From: Sinohyriopsis cumingii
Lineage: Eukaryota; Mollusca; Bivalvia; Unionida; Unionidae
Assembly (NCBI GenBank): GCA_028554795.2
Contig: CM068830.1
Coordinates: 112,138,214-112,202,213, forward strand
Direction of reading: 5' to 3'
DNA: 64,000 nt
The translations under genes were made by a program, and so were the position numbers. The notes beneath the pieces were generated by a model. The model was not told the DNA's origin. It made no database searches and was given only the letters and a program-made list of their open reading frames with translations. Below are positions 54,343-64,000 of this stretch, piece by piece. Each line of letters begins with the position of its first letter. Position 1 is the first letter of the stretch.

Positions 54343-54385
54343 TTTTTCGAGAAATGTGGGTGGCCCTGAAAAGGGCTTTTTTATT
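54343..54385 (-). terminator. Histone-mRNA-type 3' stem-loop after the Gln-rich ORF
   Basis: The minus strand reads AAAAAAGCCCTTTTCAGGGC then CACCCACA, with the stem-loop at 54362-54377 and the exact CACCCA flank of histone 3' ends. TTTCTCGAAAAAA follows. It lies 26 nt after the stop of the 54403-54747 ORF. The block 54345-54376 is shared with 44274-44306 (TTCGAGAAAT.TGG.TGGCCCT), so both element ends carry the same signal. Confidence 0.7.
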
Positions 54386-54402
54386 TTGGTGTAGGGGTGA
54401 GT

Positions 54403-54747
54403 TTAACCAATCAACTTTAACTGCCTTAAGCCTTTGCCACGGCCAAGGCCTACTTCTGATGATTGGGTTGAAATCACTAAGGGTGGTACGATAGGCTTAG
54501 TGACAGGGTTGACGTGTTTAGCTCGGGAAGGTCGTATTCTCTTCGGTCGTGATAACGAAGTCTGATACATTTGTTTCAGACTTCTTAACTCCGCTAAAAT
54601 GTCCAACAGTACCGTAGCCGTTTGATTTTCACCCTCTTGTTTCTTTGCTGCTACTTCTTCTTGCTGTTGTTGCTGTTGTTTTTTTCTTACCTCTTCTTGT
54701 TGCTGTTGCTGTTGCTGTAGGAGAAAAGCTTGTTCCGTTTCCCATAT
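54403..54747 (-). CDS. Gln-rich coiled-coil ORF at the right end, start unresolved
   Basis: The minus-strand frame is open from about 54747 (just inside the terminal repeat) to 54403. It has two runs of Gln separated by EEVRKK, then LLDILAELRSLKQMYQTS (helical) and a basic tail (SRPKRIRPSRAKH). There is no ATG in this frame. An ATG in the adjacent frame begins at 54744, so an indel in the CAG/CAA repeats could have displaced the start. A histone-type stem-loop follows its stop, mirroring the left-end gene. Confidence 0.45.
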   Translation of the reverse strand: MWETEQAFLLQQQQQQQEEVRKKQQQQQQEEVAAKKQEGENQTATVLLDILAELRSLKQMYQTSLSRPKRIRPSRAKHVNPVTKPIVPPLVISTQSSEVGLGRGKGLRQLKLIG

Positions 54748-55009
54748 TCAATTCCCCTTGTCCCTAGACAAACCCAAACTCTATTCCCATGTTAATTTCC
54801 CCTTGTCGCTAGACAGACCCACACTATAGTTCCATGTTAAATTCCCCTTGTCGCTCGAGTGACCCACGATTTTTCTCCATGTTAATTTCCCTTGTCGCCA
54901 GATTGTCCCACGATTTTTCTCCATGTTAATTTTCCATTGTCGCTAGAGTTGCCCAAGGGGTCTTGTAATGCTAATTCCCATTGTCGCTAGGGTGCCCCCA
55001 TTTACTACT
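54740..55009 (-). repeat. Maverick right terminal inverted repeat
   Basis: Reverse complement of 43937-44205 with very few differences, including one extra G in the outer GGGGG run. It holds the same 45-bp internal units. Confidence 0.93.
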
Positions 55010-55015
55010 AGTGTC
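55010..55015 (+). repeat. Target-site duplication, right copy (AGTGTC)
   Basis: Directly outside the right terminal repeat; differs by one transition from AGTATC at 43931-43936. Confidence 0.75.
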
Positions 55016-56687
55016 AAACAAGTGTTTGACTGATGTGCAATTAAGTGACATTTTACACATCACTATCTTCGTTTTATAACATTTTAAACAATCTATATAG
55101 CTTTGTTAACCTTTTGAAGTCTACCAATCTAAACAATTTTCTCAACATATCTTTCAACATTTCAAAACAAATCAAATGTGAAATACACCATTGCACTTGG
55201 TACTATTTATTTTTCTTTCTCGGAATATATCTCAGATGGGTATTTATAAGTTTAGTAAACAAAATTATTCTTTCCTGACTTCGTTTAGTCTGGGAATTTA
55301 TTAAGCTTAATGTTAGGCTTGAATTAGAAATAATTTGAGAGGAATTATTTATTAAAACTATTCATTGGAATCACTAAAGTGCGCATGGATTTTCAGATTA
55401 ACACATTTCTTTGCACTTTAGTGAATTAATCCTAAAATAATCATAGAATTTTATCTTAAATCACAAATAATCCTTGACTTACAGACACAAATCCTAATAA
55501 TAAAAGTGTGATTAAACTTTAGTGGAAACCCAAATTAAACCCAATGCTTAAGTTGTTGATGTGCCTATGGTGCACCATATAATGCTGATGTACCATCTGT
55601 ATTTGGTTGGATCAAAATAATACAATCCAAGAATTAAATGCTTTTTTGAAATTTCATTATGAATTCAAGTCTTTATTTTCAAGAATGTTATTTTGAAGAA
55701 CAATTTGTATTTCTAGAGAAGAATAACTTGAATTAAATAATTTGAATAATTCAAATTCCAGCCCAAATGGATCTCTGGACACAACAATAATAGATTGATT
55801 CTGATAAGATCTTACAGCACGAATGACTAATTTAAAAAAAAGCAAGATTTATATTTTAAACAAAGACGTAACAAGAGACACAGGATAAAGGTCAAGAGTA
55901 CATTGTTCTAGAAGGATCTTTGTTATAACTAGAAAGTCCACTACCAAACCCACAATAAAACATGTGGCATTCATCATGTAGCTATAAAATAAACAATGTC
56001 GTTGATTCAACTTAAGATAATGGTATTCATTCAGTGTTTACAAAATTGCCATTGATTTTGGACAAGGTCAACATACTAGACACAACGTTATGTTTCCCAC
56101 GGCTCACGATGAAATAAAAAAAAAATAAAAGAAGCTAACAATCAATGCAAATTAAATATACCTGACACTATATTCTTCGCGTAGTAGGACATTCAGGATT
56201 ATTTGGTATTTAATTCCCAACACTGTAAGTGTCTGTTGAGTTTTCATTTTGTATTTCAGGGAAATAAATTATTTGTTGAATTTTACCTAAACTGTTGGTT
56301 TCACGTCTATCTGTTATAACAGGTGTCATCGGGCAAATCGATTTCTTTAAAACATTTAGGAGATTTAAAATTGAAACTGAAGTTGACTTTTCTTCTTCGG
56401 AATGTTTATTACCCCAAGAAAATATTCGTTATTTCTCAAAACTCTCCACTTCTGGATAAACACACATTTCGATTTAGCAAGGGAAAATCCAATTATTTGA
56501 TAGCTGGTGCTCAGTCAAAACGGTTGATAAAATATTACAATAACCTCATACAGCTTGTATTAATTAAAGAGTTCAAAATATGCATCTATCTTGTTGAGCA
56601 AGAAGTGTAGACGTTGGAAGATGCTGCTCCTACAGCTGATGGGAGCGTATTGTTTCGACCAGTTATGGTCGCCATTCAGGATGAACA
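55016..56687. other. AT-rich non-coding right flank
   Basis: A 95-codon frame at 56323-56610 (Lys/Leu-rich) is the only long one and shows no recognisable domain. I see no reliable gene. Confidence 0.35.
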
Positions 56688-57447
56688 CTACGGCCAGCAG
56701 CAGTCAAACCCGCCGTCATTACACACCCCCTTCATGATATCAGAAAATAGCAGCCCCTGTGCAGTCTGATGCCCAAACAGAATGTCGGCCTGGATAGGTA
56801 TACACTGCCTCACTATATATAGGACCCGATGGATGCTGATCTTGCCAATCCTTCCACAGACATCGTGCCTGGCCAGGATGTTCTTCTCCCAAACATCTTG
56901 TATGGCTGAAACGAGACATTCACGTTTAGTTCCAGATGAATCTTCTTTGGGGACACGGTACATAGCAGCATCGTGTTGATCTGTCACACGGACTGTTTTT
57001 TATTATTACTCTCGGGCTTAGTCTGATTGCACCCTAGCAGCTGAGGATGTAGTAATCAGATGCAAGCTAGGCTTCCATGACTCCAAACTTAAGGTCCCTC
57101 TTCAGATGCGCACACGGCAACCGAATGCGAGTTTGGCCTTTTTCCAGCCCGAAAAAAGGCGACGACCAGGTCGCTCACCGGTTTCTGGCCCTTGGAGAGC
57201 ATCCAGGTATTGCATAAGTTCCACGTCGGAGTTTTGGCGGTTGTATAATTCCTTGCTGCGCGAGTACACCAGAGCGTGCCAATGCTGTATGTGTCAATAC
57301 CTGCCAGTGGCCGCGATGCGTTCCAATGTCAAATGTCCAGACGGGTCTTCTGCATTCAGCAATTTAATAAGCAAGTGCTTTAACTCGAGATGCAAAGCTA
57401 GCGGCGATGTCGCCGCATTACGGCTTCACGTCGGAGCACCGATCTAA
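56688..57447 (-). pseudogene. Degraded coding-like patch, unidentified
   Basis: GC-richer than its surroundings. The minus frame 56987-56688 reads a plausible globular sequence (ECLVSAIQDVWEKNILARHD, then VCGRIGKISIHRVLYIVRQC). Upstream, another minus frame between about 57430 and 57100 reads LKHLLIKLLNAEDPSGHLTL and LYNRQNSDVELMQYLDALQG with a few stops. Together they look like one decayed protein gene of about 250 residues. I do not recognise the family. Host pseudogene and viral remnant are both possible. Confidence 0.35.
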
Positions 57448-57465
57448 TCTGATAATTTTACCCAC

Positions 57466-57466
<1 letters not shown>

Positions 57467-57503
<37 letters not shown>
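57467..57503 (+). repeat. (AC)n microsatellite
   Basis: About 17 AC repeats next to the degraded coding patch. Confidence 0.93.
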
Positions 57504-57506
<3 letters not shown>

Positions 57507-57795
57507 CCCAATTAGAGGTCGCGCTAAACTGGCAATAACCACACAATGAGGCTTACGAAACGTTTCTGTAGCGCAGACGTTGACGTCGTCTTTTATTTTT
57601 TACCACGTCCGGGGTTAAATTTCCTTTAGGCCGCACCGCCAGCTGAGTCTGTTTTGATGTTTCACAGAAACAAGGATACTACTTCACCATTCTTAATATT
57701 TTTCTTTTATATTTGATGCTTGTATGTATTTTGTCTTTACGGGGCCATATTGACACACTATATTAGTATTACACTGCAAACACTATAAACATTTC

Positions 57796-57922
57796 GGTGG
57801 TGGTGGTGCTGTGAGGTTTTACGCCATTTTTCAGCACACGATAGGCTATGTATGGCGGCCAGTATTATTGGTGGAGGAAGAACCCGGGAAAACCCCGGGA
57901 AGAACCACCGACCCACGAGAAT
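57796..57922 (-). mobile_element. 3' part of a tRNA-derived SINE, minus orientation
   Basis: Reverse complement of the SINE body at 59270-59375: TACTGGCCGCCAT, TATAGCCTAT, GTGCTGAAAAATGGCGTAAA. The head is missing. Confidence 0.7.
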
Positions 57923-58335
57923 AAACATTTCGGATTGCAGATAGTATGGTACGAGTAATAAGACTACTTAAGAAAAAGAAACATATGAGTCATTGTAATA
58001 CGGTGCATATATTGTGATTAAGTCCTAACATTGCACCAGTAAAACAATGGGTGGGTGAGCTTAATGAAGGGAACTTGGTACCTCTTATCTTTCCTTACCA
58101 ACATAGGTGCTTTATTAGAATGATACATAATGATGCAACATCTTTTATGGTACGTGTCAGATTGAACTAATTTGAGTAAAATGTGTCCTTTGAAGCAGTT
58201 ATAAAGCATTATCAGCAACAGTTATACAAACCAAGTAACACAAATAGAAACCAAATAAACTATATGCAGTGCGCATGGCCACGTAAGAAGTGCTTTCTAT
58301 TGGCCCTATTACGCGTACTTTTTGATAGCAGAATA

Positions 58336-58338
<3 letters not shown>
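57923..58338. other. Unique non-coding spacer
   Basis: No gene or repeat recognised. Confidence 0.4.

Positions 58339-58382
<44 letters not shown>
58339..58382 (+). repeat. (GA)n microsatellite
   Basis: About 21 GA repeats. Confidence 0.95.
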
Positions 58383-58385
<3 letters not shown>

Positions 58386-58560
58386 AGCTCTGAAGTTGCC
58401 AGATGTATATATAACACTCGGTGTTGAAATCATTCTTGTTTCTCCCGCAGGCGTCTGACAAGACTGTGTCCCCCAAAAATATTTAGAAAAAACAAACATT
58501 GGATTTCATAACTCTGCTTTGCTGCAAGTAATTCAGCAGAGCAGTATAAACAGATGCACA

Positions 58561-58563
58561 TGT

Positions 58564-58608
<45 letters not shown>

Positions 58609-58612
58609 TGTG
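58561..58612 (+). repeat. (TG)n microsatellite
   Basis: Long TG run with two small interruptions. Confidence 0.95.
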
Positions 58613-59025
58613 GTGGGGTTCATTATCAATCCTTAGTCTTTATTACTGTGACTAATCGGGAAGCCGAAGTATGTCACACTAAACTGAATCAGCATATGAG
58701 TTATTATACATCTGAATCTAAGTTACTGCGCATGTAGTCCCACTTTGACATTCACTAATTGAACTCATAAGAGGAAATTTAAAGCAGATAGTGACAGCAC
58801 GATAGGAAACAAGTATATTGTCTTTACTTAGATACAATGTAAATAAGTGCGTGAAAACAAAACTTAATTCATTAGACAATGCACAGGATTATGCGAAGCA
58901 CTAATTGTTTTTAGAACAATGTACTTATTGTTGCTAAAATAATTAGCGTGCGTGACTTGAAACTTCCTTTCAAAATGAAACTGGGACAAGTGAATCGGTC
59001 TTACATTTCTTAGGTCCTTTGCTGC

Positions 59026-59071
59026 ATACATACATACATACATACATACATACATACATACATACATACAT
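59026..59071 (+). repeat. (CATA)n microsatellite
   Basis: About 11 tetranucleotide units. Confidence 0.95.
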
Positions 59072-59145
59072 AGTACAAAAGACCATTAATGTTATAATTA
59101 CTACTCATCAGCCTGCAGCAAAGAACCTATATATGACTGGTCATA

Positions 59146-59405
59146 TGGGGCCCCGAATAGCCGAACGGTTAAAAGCGCTCATCGTTACGGATCACTGCCA
59201 TCTTACTTCTGTCTGCGCGAGTTCGAGTCTCGAATCCGGCCAATGTGGGTATGTGAGAAAGCTTGCCAGTAGCTTTTCGTGGGTCGGTGGTTCTTTCTGA
59301 GATTTTCCCGGGCACTTAGTCCACCATTATTACTGGCCGCCATGTATAGCCTATGGTGTGCTGAAAAATGGCGTTAAACCCCATAACAACAATAGCAATA
59401 ACAAC
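59146..59405 (+). mobile_element. Full-length tRNA-derived SINE
   Basis: The tRNA-like head has an A box (TAGCCGAACGGTT, 59158-59170) and a B box (GAGTTCGAGTCTC, 59219-59231), with long-variable-arm spacing as in Ser/Leu tRNAs. The body contains TTTTCGTGGGTCGGTGG, TACTGGCCGCCATGTATAGC and GTGCTGAAAAATGGCGTTAA, ending in an (ACAATA)-type tail. The body matches SINE modules I associate with molluscs. Confidence 0.75.
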
Positions 59406-59494
59406 GACCCAAGTGATTGTGCTATCTGAGCATTTCACAGTAAATATTTATAAGTCGGTCAAACTTCAGTGAGTAATACGAGAGACCTCTTATC

Positions 59495-59580
59495 CGGTTC
59501 TTCCTCCAACATTAATACTGGCCGCGATGTATAGCCTATCTTGTGCTGAAAAGTGGCGTTTAACCCTAAAACAAAAACAA
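59495..59580 (+). mobile_element. 5'-truncated SINE copy
   Basis: Carries only the 3' module (TACTGGCCGCGATGTATAGC then CTGAAAAGTGGCG) and an A-rich tail. Confidence 0.7.
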
Positions 59581-59633
59581 CAATGGTCATACATTGATGC
59601 ATATAATGCACGTAATTTTTGATAGCAGAATGG

Positions 59634-59638
<5 letters not shown>

Positions 59639-59702
<64 letters not shown>
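59639..59702. repeat. (AT)n microsatellite
   Basis: About 32 AT repeats. Confidence 0.95.
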
Positions 59703-59706
<4 letters not shown>

Positions 59707-60468
59707 CAAGGGTATTAAAATCTAAAAGAATCTAACAGTTGATATTTACAAAGATTGCCTGTATCACAAAGCCATACATTACCAAGATATCAATTTAATT
59801 AGATCCCACCGTCACGATATATGCAATATTACACTAATAATGTTGATCTTTCACATTGTAACAATTAAAGATATTAAGTGAATCAGTTCATATTTTGCCA
59901 TATGGCTATTGTCAATACTCTGACTTTATCATTTCAACTTCTAATTAAAAACTGCTTTCCAGATGCAGTAATAATTGTACATGTTCACTCTGTTTTGATT
60001 TAGCGAAATGTATTCTTTTCTTTAATCTTGTAAAATGCAAATTGTGTTAAAACATACACGCTAAAGTTTTACAGTTTCGGCTGTAAAACACAATTGTAAT
60101 CTATTGTTCACTATCAATTTAATTATATTTTTGTTTTATCACCCACACATCTATTTATGAATGCCTGTTACTAAAGACTAACATTGTTCAATGTGTTGCT
60201 TTCATTTTTGCGTCGCCAACGTGACTGTAACCATCCATCAGAAACGAAACGTATTCGTTTCCTGGTATTTACTGATGTGTAATTCTTACGGAACATAAAT
60301 GTGGGACAATTTTGACAATAGAATCAAACACTTGTATATCCTGTTCAATCAAATCAAGTGTAAATTTTGTCTTCAACGATTTTTAAAACAACATATAATT
60401 ATTTGTTATGCGTTTCTCTTAACTGAAATCAAATATAAGTTATAAGTTAAAAGTTATATGTAGGCATG
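59703..60468. other. AT-rich non-coding spacer
   Basis: No gene or repeat recognised. Confidence 0.4.
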
Positions 60469-61275
60469 AGTAGTAAGGTGGGCCGCCATAGCGACAATTG
60501 AAAACCCAGTCAAAAAGGTCGTGGGCCGCTCTGGCGACAAGATGAATTTAACATGGGGAATTTAATCGTCCACTCTAGCGACAATGAAAATCCCAGTCAA
60601 AAAGATCGCGTGGCTGTTTAGGGTCTATGGGAAGTTTAACATGGAGAAAAACCTTGAGGCTATTTAGGGTCGATGAAAATCCCAGTCAAAAAGGTATTGG
60701 GGCTGTTTAGAGTCTATAGGAATTTTAACATGGGGAAAATCCTTCGGGTTGTATATGGTTAATGGAAATCCCAGTCAAAAAATGTCTTGGACTACTTTAA
60801 CGTAATGGGGAAATGTAACATGGAGTGAATGGGGAATTGAATATAGCGACATGGGTTTGGGCCACTTTAGCGTCAATACGTCCCTAACGTTAAAACTGGG
60901 TATATTAAAATTGGCTCAATGGGAATTTAACAGGAATGTCACCTGGAGGTCAATGGGAATTGAACATTGGTGACATCATGGAGTTTATAGGGTCAAAACT
61001 ACTTATAGGGTGAAATGTACTTGTAGGGACATAGGGTTGAGAGGGACAAACATAGGCATGCAGAAGCAAACAAAGCGTCAATGGAAAACCCAGTCAAAAA
61101 GGTTGTGAGCTACTATAAGGTCAAGGGTTATTGAAATGTCGTGGGCCACTATAGCGTCAAAGGGAATTTAACATTGGGAATTGAACTGGCCACTATAGCG
61201 TCAAGGGGAATTGAAGATGGGAAAATTGAATGGGCCACTTTGGCGTCAAGGAGAATTAAACATTGGAATATTGGG
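60469..61275 (+). mobile_element. Terminal fragment of a second Maverick-type element
   Basis: Begins AGTAGTAAGGTGGGCC then GCCATAGCGACAATTG, closely parallel to the start of the Maverick terminal repeat at 43937. About 15-18 degenerate units follow with the same keywords (CTAGCGACAA, GGAATTTAACATGG, CCCAGTCAAAAAG, GTGGGCCACT). No Maverick gene follows, so it looks like a solo or truncated, longer terminal repeat. Confidence 0.65.
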
Positions 61276-63276
61276 GTTGTATATTCGTTATGTCTTAGAT
61301 TAAAATGTAAGTGGAGACAAAACCACAACACGATGCAACAGTTACCCAATTTAAAAGGTTTTATGCTGTTTTGTACTTGAATTTGACAACTGTGCGTGGT
61401 TCAATTTCTTCAATGAAATCATCCTTTATTTTGCTGGATTTATGAACCTAACTGCAATTCTGCTGTCTGTAAGAAATAACGGGTAATGGTCCAGTTATAC
61501 TAAAGGACGATGTACTTGATATTTGGTCTCCCATGCATAGGTATACAATGACATTTTAGACCTAGTGTTGATGCTTGTAAAACAAGGGTTTTTATGAGTT
61601 CTTATGCGTATGTTTTCTTTATTTTACCTGTTGTTTCATCGCATCACATTTAATATTGATAAATAATTATCGTCAGGCCTACTAGTTTTCATTTTGTTCT
61701 TACTCTGTAGAATACTTAACTACTCTGATTGGCAGAAATTCATTGTGCTATGAGGTAATCAATCTCATGCCAAATGAAATAAATCACATTTGCCCAATTT
61801 ATGATTTCTAATATTTCTATTATAGTTGATAAATATACTGTATTCTCTTCAACTGTATATGACACCTTGTGGCAAGATCTGAATTTAATGTTGCAAGTAA
61901 CAGCGTTATGATGATTGATTCGGATATCATTTAATATTGTGAGCTTGATGATGTTGTTTGACATTCTTTAAATTTGTTTCCTAAACATATGATTGTTCTG
62001 GAAATAGATTTGCTTCTACTTGATCTTGTCTAGTTGTTTTTTTTTTGTTTTTTTTTAGTTTTGATGTTTCAAAGCAGCAACCTTACCACTTAATTAATCC
62101 ACTTTGTCTGAATTAAAATTAAATTGTGTTATGCTTGCTCAAATGCTTCTTAATATATCACAGACATTAGTTTTACCTTGCTCATGCTTTTATTTAAAAG
62201 ACATGTGAATGTTATGTTTTCCAAATTGTCCTCAGTGGTTTTCTCGTCAATGAAGTTACATTTTCTGATAATTTAAAAACTTGTTTGCTTCTACCATTTT
62301 CTTCTATAGTCATATCAATATTTTGTCATGCTTTAACTACCTTTCATTTATTTTGATACAACATTAACTGTTAACATTAAACGGCAAAAACCTCCTTACG
62401 TGGATTTGATTTTAAGATTAATTTAAAGTTATTCCATATCGTGTTTAAAGTGCGTTTTTTATACCTTGAACTCAATGAACAATATTATTTTATGATGAAA
62501 ATATCAACATTGTAGCAGCAGATATTAACTGTAAAAATAGCACAAATTTAATGGACAAATAATAATGCTTCCGATGCTACAAACGTAAATATATCAGAGA
62601 ATTTACCAAAAGTGGACAATGAAATAACATAGTAGTTGAGGTAAATTGAATAAATGAAGAAGCGAAAAATGTATATTTAAGCAAATGCATGAAATAACAA
62701 TGAATATTTAAAACTATACAGCCTTTCAAGAAATACAGATGTTATAATCTATGAAACAAAACCGACGTAGGATACGTCAGTTGGAAAACATGTAAATCAA
62801 TCAAATAAATTACGTCTAACTTGACTAGCTTTCACAAACTGTGAAGTTGTAGGACGCTTGGAGATAGATCATGCTAATTTTAATTCTTTCGTTGGATTCT
62901 CTGATCCTAAAGAACACAAAATATTTCACTTGTAAACCGCACTATATATGCTAGGTTTTAAGAACAGATATAAAGGAAAACATTTAATGATAAAAGGAAA
63001 TATAATACAATATAAATGTAGATGCCCTAAAATGGTTGCTACTGATTAGATTTTAGCTAACATATTTTGTTTTGATGTACTCTAATTTGTATCTACTTTA
63101 ACATATTTAACTATATCATTGGTATCCACAACTTCTACAGTCATTGTTCAATTAATGCTTGCACGAACAACATCTAGTGTGTGAGTAATCTAATTAGTTA
63201 AAACCTTTTAGGTGTATTTAGTTTCATCGTTACAAAATTTCCGGACGATGTTTCAAAAACACACCGTACTTAAACG
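61276..63276. other. AT-rich non-coding stretch
   Basis: No gene, RNA or repeat recognised over two kilobases. Confidence 0.4.
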
Positions 63277-63950
63277 TTAGTAAGCTGGAATTATATGCTG
63301 ACATTGGTAATTCAAATTTACATTTTGAAAGCCCAGTGAAGTATTTGGTGCGGTACGCAGATAAGCGTCAACCAAAAGTCGGGGGTGCCACCCAAACAAA
63401 AAATGGGGTGACAATCCAGTGGAATGATGCTTAGCAGCATTATATGCATGGACAGTTGGAGCAATGTACGACTTCCAATCTTGATTTTGCTCTTCCTTCA
63501 AGGTCCATAGCATTTTAAGGCGTTCCATTCAAGTCTTCTCAGGTACCATTTCCCTGTGGGTGAACTGGGGTGGAGAGACACTTCTGTATGTTCGCTAATT
63601 TGCAATGCTCCTTTATAACATGCCCTCAAAATTACGTTCCTGATCACTGTCAAGCCTTTCCGGAAATCTGTAATATCAAAAAAATGTTCGTCAAGGACTT
63701 TAGCTGGAATCTGAGCCGTTTGGTTGCGGAAACGAACGGCCTGAGCGTACCTGGTGAAATCATCAGCTATCACCAAGATACTCTCAAACCCTCCCTTACA
63801 CGGTTCTCTAATGACACAAATTTTTCTATGCAGACAAGTTCCACATGACGAGCGATGTAAATTGGGGTTAATTCAACCATTGCCCTAACTGGAGTCTTTC
63901 TGCGTATGCACCGTTCGCAAGACTCTACATTGCTATTCACATGGCTCTCC
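63277..63950 (-). pseudogene. Ty3/gypsy-type integrase remnant
   Basis: On the minus strand: SCERCIRRKTP (zinc-binding end, near 63920-63890), then ILVIADDFTRYAQAVRFRNQ in the 63776 frame (first catalytic Asp and the usual TRYAQA motif), then MLWTLKEEQNQDWKSYIAPT and HAYNAAKHHSTGLSPHFLFG with a W/R-rich end in the 63528 frame. The section between, with the second Asp and the Glu, is scrambled by shifts. Dead fragment of an LTR retrotransposon; no LTR seen before the window end. Confidence 0.75.
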
Positions 63951-64000
63951 TGACCAAGGTAATAAAATCATTACCTAGCTAACCAGAATGTTTTCTTCTT

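Larger units (their letters stand above)
43937..55009. mobile_element. Maverick/Polinton element, 11.07 kb, with both ends
   Basis: Bounded by inverted repeats of about 269 bp starting AGTAGTAAATGGGG and by a 6-bp duplication with one mismatch, the integration signature known for Mavericks. It encodes the diagnostic set of DNA polymerase B, retroviral-type integrase and FtsK/HerA-type ATPase, plus Maverick-type accessory proteins. No MCP, minor capsid or adenain-like protease gene is present, and it is shorter than the usual 15-20 kb. Several genes have stops or shifts, so the copy is defective. Confidence 0.92.

Noticed and set aside
59157..59232. A functional tRNA gene
   Set aside because: A and B boxes are present, but the acceptor stem does not close and a SINE body follows directly.

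Overview
The window looks like metazoan nuclear DNA, AT-rich and packed with minisatellites, microsatellites, tRNA-derived SINEs and decayed transposons. The SINE 3' module resembles those I associate with mollusc genomes, so a marine mollusc is my best guess (inference only). I see no convincing host protein gene. All credible coding sequence belongs to virus-like or transposon-like elements. || Region 1 (1-16552): two diverged copies of an endogenous virus-like gene cluster. Copy A reads on + (1-8592): HNH endonuclease, small ORF2, ORF3 with a conserved C-terminal domain, a basic core-like protein, a probable double-jelly-roll major capsid protein (MCP), a small KLT-type minor protein, an adenain-like cysteine protease, a fibre-like coiled-coil protein, a two-helix membrane protein and a large structural protein. 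A foldback G/C tract, one minus-strand ORF and a Cys-rich mini-protein follow. At 8736 a second HNH plus ORF2 pair begins on +, so one repeat unit is about 8.7 kb. The rest of copy B (9712-16552) is inverted and more damaged. The complete unit shows no recognisable polymerase, integrase or packaging ATPase. || Region 2 (16553-43936): non-coding repeats. These include a foldback element, a 37-bp minisatellite inside a local duplication, a 3.5-kb 44-bp satellite with higher-order structure, a second 44-bp array, a 31-bp palindromic repeat inside a segmental duplication, degenerate CAAGATGGCC-type repeats, a LINE reverse-transcriptase remnant, and a MITE-like element with a near-perfect internal hairpin. 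|| Region 3 (43937-55009): an 11.07-kb Maverick/Polinton with about 269-bp terminal inverted repeats and an almost perfect 6-bp target duplication. It carries protein-primed DNA polymerase B (three in-frame stops), DD35E integrase (one frameshift), FtsK/HerA-type ATPase, several Maverick accessory proteins and a zinc-knuckle protein on the opposite strand. I find no capsid or protease gene in it. Most genes have a TATA box about 50 nt before the start. Both end-proximal minus-strand ORFs are followed by a sequence matching the metazoan histone mRNA 3' stem-loop, which is the most surprising signal in the window. || Region 4 (55010-64000): right flank with microsatellites, SINE copies, a degraded GC-richer coding-like patch, a terminal fragment of a second Maverick (60469-61275) and a broken Ty3/gypsy integrase. 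|| The two virus-like elements are functionally complementary (capsid genes without replication genes, and replication/packaging genes without capsid genes). They differ in promoter style and are separated by 27 kb of repeats, so a link between them is only a hypothesis.
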